64,000 bases of DNA, from the NCBI GenBank assembly GCA_000583135.1, contig JFBG01000023.1, positions 1-64,000 on the forward strand, read 5' to 3'. The notes under the pieces were generated by a model. The model did not search any database, was not told where the DNA came from, and saw nothing but the letters and a program-made list of their open reading frames with translations. This document shows positions 18,855 through 27,958 of the stretch, piece by piece; within the stretch, counting starts at the first letter, position 1; the number at the start of each line of letters is the position of its first letter. The stretch is from Thioalkalivibrio sp. HK1. Its GTDB lineage: Bacteria > Pseudomonadota > Gammaproteobacteria > HK1. The position numbers were made by a program, and so were the translations under genes.

Positions 18855-19714
18855 GCTGGTTCGAGAAATTGCTGCCTTCTCGTATCCGCACCGAGGGGGC
18901 GGGGAAGCGGAGCAATATCCCGGAAGGGTTGTGGACCAAATGCCCGGAATGCGGGGCGGTGCTCTATCGGAGCGAACTCGAGCGCAACGCCGAGGTTTGT
19001 CCGAAGTGCGAGCACCATATCCAGCAAGGCGCCAGGCGACGTTTGCATTGGTTCTTGGACGAGGGAACGCGCTCGGAGATCGGATCCGCGATCGAGCCGA
19101 TCGATGTTCTCAAGTTCAAAAGCGGCAAGAAATACAAGGACATGCTGGCGATCGACCAAAAGACGACCGGAGAGAAAGATGCGTTGGTGGCGATGGAGGG
19201 GAGGGTGAAGGGAGTTCTAGTCGTGGCGGTGGCCTTCGAGTACGGCTTTCGAGCGGGCTCGATGGGCTCGGTGGTGGGAGAACGCTTCGTGCGTGCCGTG
19301 GATGTGGCGATCGAACGGGGGATACCCTTCATCTCCTTCGCCTGCAGCGGCGGAGCCAGGATGCAAGAGGGCCTTTTCGCCCTTTTTCAGATGGCCAAGA
19401 CCAGCGCCGCCATCACCCGCTTGCACGAACACCGACTGCCGTATATCTCGGTGCTCACCCATCCCACCACCGGAGGGGTGTCGGCGAGTCTCGGGATGCT
19501 CGGTGATGTCAATATCGCCGAACCCGGGGCGTTGATCTGCTTCACCGGCCCCCGCGTCATCGAGCAGACCATCGGGGAAACGCTGCCCGAGGGCTTTCAG
19601 CGCAGCGAATTCCTCCTCAAACACGGGGCGGTGGATATGATCGTCGATCGTCGCAAGCAGCGAGACACCATCGCCAATCTCGTTTCGATGCTCGGCGGCT
19701 TGCCGAAAGCCTGA
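18851..19714 (+). CDS. accD: Acetyl-CoA carboxylase carboxyltransferase subunit beta
   Basis: AccD, with AccA, transfers carboxyl from biotin to acetyl-CoA to make malonyl-CoA. The 287-residue product opens with a zinc ribbon of two Cys-x2-Cys pairs (KCPECG and CPKCEHH). The crotonase-like carboxyltransferase core follows, with [21 protein letters not shown], and [15 protein letters not shown] [11 protein letters not shown]. The start is GTG 18851, preceded by GGGGAGG, and overlaps the trpA stop. The partner accA is about 33 kb away at 52475. The trpA-accD-folC order is typical of gammaproteobacteria outside the enterics. Confidence 0.97.
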   Translation: MSWFEKLLPSRIRTEGAGKRSNIPEGLWTKCPECGAVLYRSELERNAEVCPKCEHHIQQGARRRLHWFLDEGTRSEIGSAIEPIDVLKFKSGKKYKDMLAIDQKTTGEKDALVAMEGRVKGVLVVAVAFEYGFRAGSMGSVVGERFVRAVDVAIERGIPFISFACSGGARMQEGLFALFQMAKTSAAITRLHEHRLPYISVLTHPTTGGVSASLGMLGDVNIAEPGALICFTGPRVIEQTIGETLPEGFQRSEFLLKHGAVDMIVDRRKQRDTIANLVSMLGGLPKA

Positions 19715-19869
19715 TCTTCGAGGATCGGCGGGACAAGGGGGACGATGATCGCTATCGGGAGCGGTGATCGATTGCATGTCGATCATCGAAAAAGCCATCG
19801 AGAAAGCGATGGTCTCGATCTCGGTGATGTTCCCCTGATGAATGGTGGGTCTTTGCGGGATTTTGCACC

Positions 19870-21525
19870 ATGAGGAGCGGATCGACCTCGATCGGATCGG
19901 ATGGTTTTATCTCGATTGATGAGCGCCATCGATCGGATTTCAAATCCTTGCCCGCCAAGACACTGGATGAATGGCTGGCGTGGCAGAGCACATTGCATCC
20001 GGAGGCGATCGTCTTGGGGCTGGATCGGGTGCGGCAGGTGGCCGGATCCATGGGGCTTGAAACCCGGGCGGCATCCATCGAGCAAGGTCAAGACGATGGT
20101 GCCGCAGGCGCAAAGGCGAAAACGCAAGCCGCCTTGCCGATCCGCATCGTGATCGCCGGCACCAACGGCAAGGGCTCCTGCGCCGCTTTTTTGGATGCGA
20201 TGCTTGGCGCCGCCGGCCTTCGTACCGGGGTCTATACCTCGCCCCATCTATTTCGCTATAACGAACGGGTGCGGATTGCGGGCGAGGCGGTCGGTGATGC
20301 GGATCTAACCGAGGCGTTCGAGCGCGTCGATGCCGCCCGCCTCGAGGTTCCCTTGACTTTTTTCGAGTTCGGAACGCTGGCGGCGGCGGATTTGATCGAA
20401 CGCTCGCAAGTGGATATTGCCATCCTCGAGGTCGGGCTCGGGGGGCGTTTGGATGCGGTCAACCTTTTCGATTCCAGCATTGCCCTGATCACCTCGATCG
20501 ATCTCGATCATTGCGAATGGTTGGGCGATGATCGGGAATCGATCGGATGGGAAAAAGCGGGCATTTTGCGACCGAGAACCCCTTGTATCATCGGCGAGCG
20601 CGATCCGCCTCATAGCGTCTTGGAGCGCGCCTTCGCGATCGAAGCCCCTTGTTCGGTTTTGGGAAGCGATTTCGCGCCCCAATTTCCGAAAGGGTCGCGG
20701 CAAGGAAAAGCGGGCGGGTACTGGCACTGGCGGGATGTCGCCGGCGATTGCATCGCCGATTTGCCGCCCCCGGGCTTGTCCGGCCGGCATCAGCTGGACA
20801 ATGCCGCCGCTTGCGTTGCGCTCTTTTGTCGATTGGCGCCGATATTGTCGATCGATCGGGCGGCGATCGAGGAGGCGATACGCCAAGGGATCGCCCGTGC
20901 GAGCATTTTGGGAAGGCAGCAGATCATCGATATTCCGGCAAGCACCAAGGCCGGAGATCGAAAGACTTCGATGCGCGATGCATCCGCTTGCGGGGCATTG
21001 ACCACTGGATTGGTGGCCATCGAGTCCGCCGATACCAAAGCCCCCGATCTCGGCTCGCCGGGCGAGGGCGTCGTGCGGCTCATGGTCGATGTCGCGCACA
21101 ATCCATCGGGGGCGAAAGCCCTTGCCGATCGCTTGGCGGCGCAGGCGACTCGAGATGAGATCGAGGCTTCGAAAGAGGGGATATCATCGCCCCTCGCCGA
21201 AGGCACCGGTGGGCGTCCCGTGCGCCGCGCCGTTTGCGGCATCCTTGCCGACAAGGATGCCGGTGCCATGCTGCGAAGCCTTGCGCCCGAGATCGATCGT
21301 TGGTATGCCGCAACGCTCGATGGTGCTCGGGGGCGCTGCGGCTCGAGTTTGCTCGAAGCCTTGCCTCAAGGCGCCCTAGGGCGGGCCTTCGATTGCGTGG
21401 AGGCGGCCTTCGAAGCCGCCTTGTCCGAGAGCGAAAAGGATGACGAGATAGTGGCCTTCGGTTCGTTCGTGACGGTCGAAAGGGTGCTGCGTCTTGCGGC
21501 CCCCGACTTTTGCCGGGAGATTTAA
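19870..21525 (+). CDS. folC: Bifunctional folylpolyglutamate/dihydrofolate synthase
   Basis: FolC attaches glutamate to dihydropteroate and to tetrahydrofolates. The product has the Mur-ligase ATP loop AGTNGKGSCAAF, TSPHLFRYNERV, FFEFGTLAA, EVGLGGRLDAVN, and VDVAHNPSGAKAL. At 551 residues it is about 120 longer than usual. The excess comes from low-complexity stretches, including about residues 70-92 just before the ATP loop and about 47 residues encoded at 20932-21072 just before VDVAHNP. ATG 19870 is the first plausible start; an internal start nearer SLPAKTLDEW cannot be excluded. It lies between accD and dedD as in Pseudomonas. Confidence 0.95.
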   Translation: MRSGSTSIGSDGFISIDERHRSDFKSLPAKTLDEWLAWQSTLHPEAIVLGLDRVRQVAGSMGLETRAASIEQGQDDGAAGAKAKTQAALPIRIVIAGTNGKGSCAAFLDAMLGAAGLRTGVYTSPHLFRYNERVRIAGEAVGDADLTEAFERVDAARLEVPLTFFEFGTLAAADLIERSQVDIAILEVGLGGRLDAVNLFDSSIALITSIDLDHCEWLGDDRESIGWEKAGILRPRTPCIIGERDPPHSVLERAFAIEAPCSVLGSDFAPQFPKGSRQGKAGGYWHWRDVAGDCIADLPPPGLSGRHQLDNAAACVALFCRLAPILSIDRAAIEEAIRQGIARASILGRQQIIDIPASTKAGDRKTSMRDASACGALTTGLVAIESADTKAPDLGSPGEGVVRLMVDVAHNPSGAKALADRLAAQATRDEIEASKEGISSPLAEGTGGRPVRRAVCGILADKDAGAMLRSLAPEIDRWYAATLDGARGRCGSSLLEALPQGALGRAFDCVEAAFEAALSESEKDDEIVAFGSFVTVERVLRLAAPDFCREI

Positions 21526-21530
21526 AGGCC

Positions 21531-22352
21531 ATGGAAGAGCGTCTCAAGCGGCGTTTGGTCGGAGCGGTGGTGCTGGTTCTGGCGGTGGTGATTTTCGTGC
21601 CGATGTTCTTGGGCACGCCGCATGAAATTCAAGTCGAGTCCTCGATGGCGGGCGATTCGGCATCCAAGGATTCCGAGGGCGAGGTCAAGGTCGAGGGGGA
21701 CCCCCCGAGCGTGGCTCGTCCGGCGGAGACGGTCTCGATCGTTCGCATCGCCTCCGACGGGACGGTGAAGCACGAATCGACGAGCCAGGCCTTGGAGGCG
21801 GTCGATCCGGATAAAAAGACACCTTCCAGCGAGGATGATTCGAAAGCGAAAACAAAGGACGATCAAGCAGGCGCCGCCGATCGAGCATCCGCTTCGAAAA
21901 GCCCCCCGGCGACGCCTTCGACCTCGACGAGCGATCAAAGGGCCAGGAGCGATACCCCCGAGGAATCCGCTTCCGGTGAGTCATCGACGAGCGAGCCCGC
22001 CAAGAGAGAGGCGGCCAAGAACGAGCCATCGGGAGAAGGTCGAAAAGCGGGCGCACCGGCCACACCGACCATCGCTTCTCCCGGGGGTTGGGTGGTGCAG
22101 GTCGGGAGTTTTTCCGATGCGAAAAATGCCGAGACCTTGAAGGAAAAATTCCGCAAGAACGGTTATCGGGTCTTTACCGTTTCGGGGGGTGATGGAGGCG
22201 ATAACGCCAAGATGACTCGGGTATTCGTCGGCTCCGAAGACACTCGTAAAAAAGCCGATGCCCTCAAAATCCGCATCGAGGGCGATCGACGTGTCGGTAT
22301 CGCGAAGGGGCTGGTCAGGCCTTGGCCGGAAGAGGCGCAGGAAGGGCGATGA
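21531..22352 (+). CDS. dedD: SPOR-domain protein, DedD-like
   Basis: The 273-residue protein begins MEERLKRRLVGA and has one N-terminal membrane segment (about residues 10-31), consistent with an inner-membrane anchor. A long low-complexity Ser/Glu/Lys/Ala-rich linker (about 45-180) follows. A C-terminal SPOR domain starts at GGWVVQVGSFSDAKNAETL, which binds denuded peptidoglycan at the division septum. This architecture and the folC-dedD-cvpA order identify it as DedD-like. ATG 21531 comes five bases after the folC stop, with AAAGG just upstream, so the two are probably coupled. Confidence 0.9.
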   Translation: MEERLKRRLVGAVVLVLAVVIFVPMFLGTPHEIQVESSMAGDSASKDSEGEVKVEGDPPSVARPAETVSIVRIASDGTVKHESTSQALEAVDPDKKTPSSEDDSKAKTKDDQAGAADRASASKSPPATPSTSTSDQRARSDTPEESASGESSTSEPAKREAAKNEPSGEGRKAGAPATPTIASPGGWVVQVGSFSDAKNAETLKEKFRKNGYRVFTVSGGDGGDNAKMTRVFVGSEDTRKKADALKIRIEGDRRVGIAKGLVRPWPEEAQEGR

Positions 22353-22494
22353 ACGCGAGCATGACAGTCAAGAATCGATGGCGGATGATCTCGATATCCT
22401 CGCCCTCGTCACGCTCGCCGATATCATGGGATATTCCGGCGAAAAGTGTCGAATGGATTCAAGCCCAATGGATTCGAAAGGAGGCCATTGATCG

Positions 22495-23154
22495 ATGCTG
22501 ATGGTCGATTACGCCATACTCGCCATTGTCGGGTTGTCCGCTTTGCTGGGGCTGGTGCGGGGGATGATCCGCGATCTGCTCTCGATTGCGGGCTGGATCG
22601 CGGCATTGCTGGCGGCGGTTTTTTTCACCGATATCGTCGCCGCTTGGCTGGAGCAGTGGGTGGGATCGCCTGCGATCCGACAGGCAATCGCCTTCGCCTG
22701 CCTTTTTGTCGGGGTATTGCTCTTAAGCGCGCCCTTGGTGCGGGTGGTCGGCGAACTCGTCGACCGCAGCGGGCTTTCCGGCATGGATCGAATCTTGGGC
22801 TTTTTCTTCGGTTTCTTGCGCGGCGTGGTGATCGTCGCTTTGTTGGTGATGTTGAGCTGGTCGACCCCCTTGCCGAGGCAGCCGTGGTGGGGTGGTTCGA
22901 GCCTGATCGCTTACTTGCAATACCCGGCGGATCAGCTCCGCCGCCTGTTGCCGGATGATCTGGAGCGATATTTTCATTCCCCGGACGATCTTCCGAAGGC
23001 CGAGATCTCTCACTCGTTCCCCCGTCGATCCCCCGATGAACGCTCGACCTCGGAGGATCGAGAACCAGATGATCCCGGGGCCGATGGAATCCCCCCGGAA
23101 TCGCCGGATGGTTCGAGTGCAAGACCTGCAAAAGAGGGCTCCTTGGCGATCTGA
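22495..23154 (+). CDS. cvpA: CvpA family inner-membrane protein
   Basis: CvpA is a small multi-spanning inner-membrane protein whose gene usually precedes purF; it is linked to colicin V production and envelope function. The 219-residue product begins MLMVDYAILAIVGLSALLGL, then GMIRDLLSIAGWIAA. It has four hydrophobic segments within residues 1-130, including GFFFGFLRGVVIVALLVML. The C-terminal 80 residues are charged and low in complexity, an extension beyond the usual 160-190 residue length. AAAGGAGG lies ten bases upstream of ATG 22495; ATG 22501 is an alternative. Confidence 0.92.
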   Translation: MLMVDYAILAIVGLSALLGLVRGMIRDLLSIAGWIAALLAAVFFTDIVAAWLEQWVGSPAIRQAIAFACLFVGVLLLSAPLVRVVGELVDRSGLSGMDRILGFFFGFLRGVVIVALLVMLSWSTPLPRQPWWGGSSLIAYLQYPADQLRRLLPDDLERYFHSPDDLPKAEISHSFPRRSPDERSTSEDREPDDPGADGIPPESPDGSSARPAKEGSLAI

Positions 23155-23406
23155 AAAGGAACGAATCCACCGCCTTCGGCTTTTTTCTCAAGACTACCGG
23201 GGCAAAGCGGGCGGGTTCGTTCGGCTGATCGAAGATGGAGGGTCCGGGCAAGCATCGATCGGATCGAGGATTCGATCATTCGACACTTCGAAGCCAAGGC
23301 GCAGGCGTCGATGCGCCATGCGCTTTTTTCTTGTCATTGGTGAAGCGAAGGCCCGATCCCCGCAAGGTTGCTTTTCGAGGATCGAGTGCCAAGAGGGATG
23401 GTATCG

Positions 23407-24936
23407 ATGTGCGGGATTGTCGGGATCGTCGGCCAAAGCCATGTCAACCAAGCGCTTTACGATGCGCTCACCACCTTGCAGCATCGGGGTCAAGACGCCG
23501 CCGGGATCGTCACTTGCGATCACCGGATCCACCAACGCAAGGGCACGGGATTAGTGCGCGATGTTTTTCGTCAGCACCACATGGATCGATTGCGCGGGCG
23601 AGTCGGGATCGGGCATATCCGCTACCCCACCGCCGGCTCCGGCTCATCGGCCGAGGCCCAACCGTTTTTCACCAACTCTCCTTATGGCATCGCCTTGGCC
23701 CATAACGGCAATTTGGTCAATGCCCGCGATTTGGCGCAAGAGGTCTTTCGCGATGATCTGCGCCACCTCAATACCGATTCCGACTCCGAAATCCTCCTCA
23801 ATATCTTTGCCAGCGAATTGGCCAGACACGGCCGTACCCGCATCGACGACGAGATCGTCTTCAATGCGGTGAGCGAAGTCCATCGACGCTGTACCGGTGG
23901 CTATGCCGCAATCGCCCTGATCCTCGGCTACGGCATCGTCGCTTTTCGCGATCCTTGCGCCATCCGCCCGATCTGCTTGGGGGTGCGCGAGACGCATTCG
24001 GGGATGGAGGCGATGGTGGCATCGGAGAGCGCCGCTCTCGATGGATTGGGTTTCGAAAGGGTCCGCGATCTGGCCCCGGGGGAGGCGGTGATTTTGGCCC
24101 CGAACGGCGAGGTTCGCTCCCGTCGGTGCGCAACCGAATCGCGCTATAGCCCTTGTATCTTCGAATATGTCTATCTCGCCCGGCCGGATTCGATCATCGA
24201 CGAGGCCTCGGTTTACAGAACGCGCCTGCGAATGGGTGAAACCCTCGCAGCCCAGATCCTCGCCGAATGGCCCGATTACGATATCGATGTCGTCATCCCC
24301 ATTCCCGATACCAGCCGCACCGCCTGTCTTCCGCTGGCCGACGCCCTGGGTGTCAAATATCGGGAGAGTTTCGTCAAGAATCGCTATATCGATCGCACCT
24401 TCATCATGTCCGGGCAGGTCGAACGCAGCGATTCGGTGCGGCGCAAACTGAACCCCATCAAGCGGGAATTCGAAGGCCGCAATGTCTTGTTGGTCGACGA
24501 TTCGATCGTTCGCGGAACGACTTGCCGACAGATCATCGAGCAGGCCCGCGAGGCCGGTGCCCGGCGGGTCTATTTCGCTTCCGCCGCTCCTCCGGTGCGC
24601 TACCAGAATGTCTACGGTATCGACATGCCGGTTGCCGGCGAGCTGATCGCCTTCAACCGCACGGAGGAGGAGGTGGCAAAGGCGATTCGCGCGGATCGAC
24701 TTTTCTATCAGCCACTCGATGGGTTGCTCGATGCCGTGCGTCGGGAAAATCCGAATCTGCGGGAATTCGATACCTCCTGCTTTACCGGCGAATATGTCAC
24801 CGGCGGGGTATCGAGGCATTATTTGGAGCGAATCGCCATCGACCGCGCCGACCATCCATCGAAGGACGATCCACGATCCCAAATAGCCGTCGCCGCCGAG
24901 GATGCGGAAGTTCCGGAGCTGCACAATCATGTTTGA
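23407..24936 (+). CDS. purF: Amidophosphoribosyltransferase
   Basis: PurF makes 5-phosphoribosylamine from PRPP and glutamine, the first step of purine synthesis. The start ATG 23407 is fixed by MCGIVGIVG, because Cys2 becomes the catalytic N-terminal nucleophile after Met removal. The N-terminal glutaminase domain has YPTAGS and ALAHNGNLVNA. The phosphoribosyltransferase domain carries the PRPP motif NVLLVDDSIVRGTT. The 509-residue length fits the family. Two in-frame starts upstream would bury the catalytic cysteine. The 3' end overlaps the glycerate kinase start by 8 bp. Confidence 0.97.
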   Translation: MCGIVGIVGQSHVNQALYDALTTLQHRGQDAAGIVTCDHRIHQRKGTGLVRDVFRQHHMDRLRGRVGIGHIRYPTAGSGSSAEAQPFFTNSPYGIALAHNGNLVNARDLAQEVFRDDLRHLNTDSDSEILLNIFASELARHGRTRIDDEIVFNAVSEVHRRCTGGYAAIALILGYGIVAFRDPCAIRPICLGVRETHSGMEAMVASESAALDGLGFERVRDLAPGEAVILAPNGEVRSRRCATESRYSPCIFEYVYLARPDSIIDEASVYRTRLRMGETLAAQILAEWPDYDIDVVIPIPDTSRTACLPLADALGVKYRESFVKNRYIDRTFIMSGQVERSDSVRRKLNPIKREFEGRNVLLVDDSIVRGTTCRQIIEQAREAGARRVYFASAAPPVRYQNVYGIDMPVAGELIAFNRTEEEVAKAIRADRLFYQPLDGLLDAVRRENPNLREFDTSCFTGEYVTGGVSRHYLERIAIDRADHPSKDDPRSQIAVAAEDAEVPELHNHV

Positions 24937-26422
24937 AAAGCCCCGAGGCTTCGAAGGGCGGGCGGATTCCAAGCGGATCGTTCCCGAGCGGGAATCGGGG
25001 CCGAACGGTCGCTCGATATCGAGATCGCTTTCCCCTTCCAACGCACATTGTCGAATGTCGGCATCGATCGTAGGCGACTCGCCCGATGGTCCGAGAATCA
25101 CGATCGAAGATGCTCGATCGAAGGGGAGCGGATCCGATTCCGGCTCGACGACCACCCCCCGCGATCTTTTGCTCGGGGGCTTGCATGCCGCCCTCGATGC
25201 CACCGGAGGATATAAAAGCGTGCATCGTCGCTTGATGCGCACATCGTTCGATCGTCCTTGCGCCGCCTTTGCGGTGGGCAAGGCATCGGCGTTCATGATG
25301 GCGGGCGCTGTGGAGGCTTTGGGGGAGAGGATCGAACGAGGGCTCGTCATTACGCGGCATGGCTATGCCGAAGGGGTCCTCGATCCCGGGTGGCCGGTCG
25401 AGTTGGTCGAATCGTCGCATCCGGTGCCCGACGCCTCGAGCATCGAGGCCGGGCGCAGGCTGATCGATTTTCTGCAAGGACTGCCGCCTCGAACGATGCT
25501 CTTGGCGATGATTTCCGGAGGGGCTTCGGCCTTGGTCGAATGCTTGCCGGCCGGCTTCGGGGAGCGGGATTTGGCGAGAGTCAATCGCTATCTGCTGGGA
25601 TCGGGATATCCGATCGGCACCATCAATCGGGTGCGCAAGCGTATCTCCCTCATCAAAGCCGGTCGGCTTTCGAATTGCATGGGATCGCAAGAAACTCTCA
25701 ATCTGCTGATATCGGATGTCCCCGGCGACGATCCGAAAGTGATCGGATCCGGATTGCTGATCCCCCACACCCCGGCGGATATCGATACCGGGGATATCGA
25801 TCTGCCGAACTGGCTGACGACGATGGCTCGATCCACCCCCGATCTCCCGAGAGCCGAGGAGATGCGCTCGATCCGAAGCGAGATCATCGCCCGCCCGGCC
25901 GATGCCCGGATGGCCGCCGCCGCTTTCCTTCGAAAAGCGGGTTTCGATGTCATCGAGCACGAGGAGATCTTGCAAGGCGATGCCGTGGAAGCGGGAGACC
26001 GTATCGGGCGGATGATCGCCGATGCCCGCCCCGGCGATGCGCATCTGTGGGTGGGGGAAACGACGGTGCGCTTGCCGCCGAACCCCAAAAGAGGGGGGCG
26101 TTGCCAGAGCCTTGCGCTCGCCGCGGCAAGGCAGATCGCAGGCAAGGCCGGGGCTTACTTGCTTGCGGCGGGCACCGATGGCAGCGATGGTCCGGGCGAG
26201 GTGGCGGGGGCGATCGTCGATGCCGGGACCGCCGATCGAGGCCAAAGCGCAGCCCCGGGGTCCGATCTCGAGCGAAGCCTTCGAAACGCCGATGCCGGGA
26301 CTTGGCTCGAAGCTGCCTGCGATCTCGTCCATACCGGTCCCACGGGAACCAATGTGATGGATCTGATCATCGCCTTGCGCGCGAAATCGCAAGTATCGAG
26401 CGCTCGATCGCCTTCAAAATAG
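24929..26422 (+). CDS. Glycerate 2-kinase (GckA/TtuD type, MOFRL family)
   Basis: This class of kinase phosphorylates glycerate at C2, feeding glyoxylate or serine-derived carbon to 2-phosphoglycerate. The conserved core begins near residue 75 with DLLLGGLHAALDATGGY. It includes AFAVGKASA, GLVITRHGYAEG, MISGGASALVE, INRVRKRISLIKAGRL and ISDVPGDDP. The C-terminal MOFRL domain has GGRCQSLALAAA, AAGTDGSDGP and GPTGTNVMDL. ATG 24929 overlaps the purF stop (ATGTTTGA), suggesting coupling. The first 70 or so residues are composition-biased and not family-like, so ATG 25055 is a possible start. Its place after purF is unusual. Confidence 0.88.
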   Translation: MFEKPRGFEGRADSKRIVPERESGPNGRSISRSLSPSNAHCRMSASIVGDSPDGPRITIEDARSKGSGSDSGSTTTPRDLLLGGLHAALDATGGYKSVHRRLMRTSFDRPCAAFAVGKASAFMMAGAVEALGERIERGLVITRHGYAEGVLDPGWPVELVESSHPVPDASSIEAGRRLIDFLQGLPPRTMLLAMISGGASALVECLPAGFGERDLARVNRYLLGSGYPIGTINRVRKRISLIKAGRLSNCMGSQETLNLLISDVPGDDPKVIGSGLLIPHTPADIDTGDIDLPNWLTTMARSTPDLPRAEEMRSIRSEIIARPADARMAAAAFLRKAGFDVIEHEEILQGDAVEAGDRIGRMIADARPGDAHLWVGETTVRLPPNPKRGGRCQSLALAAARQIAGKAGAYLLAAGTDGSDGPGEVAGAIVDAGTADRGQSAAPGSDLERSLRNADAGTWLEAACDLVHTGPTGTNVMDLIIALRAKSQVSSARSPSK

Positions 26423-26553
26423 GCAATATCGCCTAAGGGGGATGGGTGAATTCAAGGCCTCGCCGGACTCATGGCGATCGATCTCGAAGCCGCCGGACCT
26501 TCCAAGCAAGGGCGAAAAAGCGAGACGATATCGACAACGATGGAGAAATCGAC

Positions 26554-26958
26554 ATGGAAGAGATGAAAAAACTCGTTCTGAGCGACGATGAGTGGCGGCT
26601 AAGGCTGACCCCGGATCAATTCCGAATCACTCGCCGCAAAGGAACCGAGCGCGCATTCAGCGGCGAATATCACGATTGCAAGCGCCCCGGGATCTACCGC
26701 TGTCGCTGCTGCGATCGCCCCTTATTCGACTCCGAGACCAAATTCGACTCCGGAACCGGATGGCCGAGTTTTTCGCAGCCGATCGACACCGGCGGGATCG
26801 CCGAGAAGGACGATCGAACGCTGTGGATGCGTCGCACCGAGGTCGTTTGCGCCCTTTGCGATGCGCATTTGGGCCATGTTTTTCCCGACGGGCCGCCCCC
26901 GACCGGGCTGCGCTATTGCATCAATTCCGCAGCCCTCAAACTCGACGATGGAGGTTGA
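26554..26958 (+). CDS. msrB: Peptide-methionine (R)-S-oxide reductase
   Basis: MsrB repairs methionine-R-sulfoxide in proteins, using thioredoxin. The 134-residue product has the zinc-binding pairs CRCCD and [12 protein letters not shown], the family block [10 protein letters not shown], and RYCINSAAL with the catalytic cysteine. The frame is open upstream, but residues before [11 protein letters not shown] are not conserved. ATG 26554 is preceded by GGAGAAA; ATG 26563 is an alternative. It follows the glycerate kinase by 131 bp and is followed by a cytochrome c gene. Confidence 0.96.
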   Translation: MEEMKKLVLSDDEWRLRLTPDQFRITRRKGTERAFSGEYHDCKRPGIYRCRCCDRPLFDSETKFDSGTGWPSFSQPIDTGGIAEKDDRTLWMRRTEVVCALCDAHLGHVFPDGPPPTGLRYCINSAALKLDDGG

Positions 26959-27156
26959 CTCGGCTCTTTGCGCCGGGTCCTCGAACCGACCTTCGAGATA
27001 TCCCGCATCCAATCTCGGGATCGAAAAACGCCCAAGGCTATAATCCGCCGTCGAATTTTACGAGGGCTTTCGGGGTTGGCGCCGGCAGGTGCGATCGAAG
27101 CGATGGCGATAGCGAAAGCGACATTCAAGCGATATCGATGAGGTCATGAGTCGAAG

Positions 27157-27681
27157 ATGCGATTTCAGGCGATCCGGATTTTCACGGCATCGTTGGCGGC
27201 GGTGGCGGCGATTTCCGCCATCGTCGCCTTCGTTCGAGGGGCGCCCGTCGCCCGAGCGGATATCCAGCCATTGCGCTGGTACGATGCCTCCCGGGTGTCG
27301 GCGGGCAAGGAGATCTACGGTCGGCATTGCGCCGGCTGTCATGGTCCTTCGGCGCAATCCGTTTCGAGTTGGCGGCAGCGCAACGCCGACGGGCGATTGC
27401 CGCCTCCGCCTCTCGACGGAAGCGCCCACACTTGGCACCACCCCTTGCTGGATCTTGCACAGCGGATCAAATACGGAACCCCCGGGGGAAGGATGCCGGG
27501 TTTCGAAGACAGGCTCAGTGATCGGCAGATCATCGATGTGATCGCTTGGATACAGAACCTATGGCCGGATCGGATCTATAGGCAATGGTGGAAGATCCAG
27601 CAGGTCTCGCAATATCGATCGAGACAAGGCATCGATCGCAAGCATGGCGAGCACGCCATGCACGACCGGGGTGGGGGATGA
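27157..27681 (+). CDS. Monohaem class I cytochrome c, exported
   Basis: The 174-residue protein starts with a hydrophobic signal segment (about residues 8-28) and a likely cleavage near VARA, so it is exported to the periplasm. CAGCH (58-62) is the covalent haem site. GGRMPGF supplies the axial methionine at 113, and LSDRQIIDVIAWIQNLWP is the usual C-terminal helix of cytochrome cbb3 subunit III-like domains. About 40 extra residues with basic and polar composition follow. The partner oxidase or dehydrogenase is not encoded nearby. Maturation would need the Ccm system, of which ccmI is visible at the right edge. Confidence 0.88.
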   Translation: MRFQAIRIFTASLAAVAAISAIVAFVRGAPVARADIQPLRWYDASRVSAGKEIYGRHCAGCHGPSAQSVSSWRQRNADGRLPPPPLDGSAHTWHHPLLDLAQRIKYGTPGGRMPGFEDRLSDRQIIDVIAWIQNLWPDRIYRQWWKIQQVSQYRSRQGIDRKHGEHAMHDRGGG

Positions 27682-27721
27682 ATCGTCTTGCGGCCGCCGA
27701 GCCGCCGAGTCATCGAGGGGG

Positions 27722-27958
27722 ATGAGCGTGGTGCGGGTCAAATTCTTTGCCGGCTTGCGCGAGGAAATGGGGCGAGGGGAGGTCGAGATCGATCCCGATC
27801 GCGCCAAGACCGCCGCGGATGCTTGGCGGATCGCCACCGGCGGGCGTCCTTTTCCCGAGCGGGTGTTGGTGGCGATCAATCTCGATTATGTCGATGCCGA
27901 GGCTCCGATACGCTCCGGGGACGAGGTGGCGTTTTTCCCGCCCGTGACCGGCGGCTAG
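27722..27958 (+). CDS. moaD: MoaD/ThiS-like sulfur carrier (molybdopterin synthase small subunit)
   Basis: The 78-residue ubiquitin-fold protein ends in PVTGG, the C-terminal Gly-Gly that is thiocarboxylated for sulfur transfer. VRVKFFAGLREEMG at the start and DEVAFFPPVTGG at the end are typical of MoaD, the small subunit of molybdopterin synthase. ATG 27722 gives the family length; GTG 27728 is an alternative. No moaE, moaA or moaC gene is adjacent, so its large-subunit partner must lie elsewhere. Its 3' end overlaps the convergent glnD 3' end by 83 bp. Confidence 0.86.
   Translation: MSVVRVKFFAGLREEMGRGEVEIDPDRAKTAADAWRIATGGRPFPERVLVAINLDYVDAEAPIRSGDEVAFFPPVTGG

Noticed and set aside
24797..26392. 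Minus-strand frame of 531 codons opposite the glycerate kinase
   Set aside because: No motif; it is antisense to a conserved kinase.
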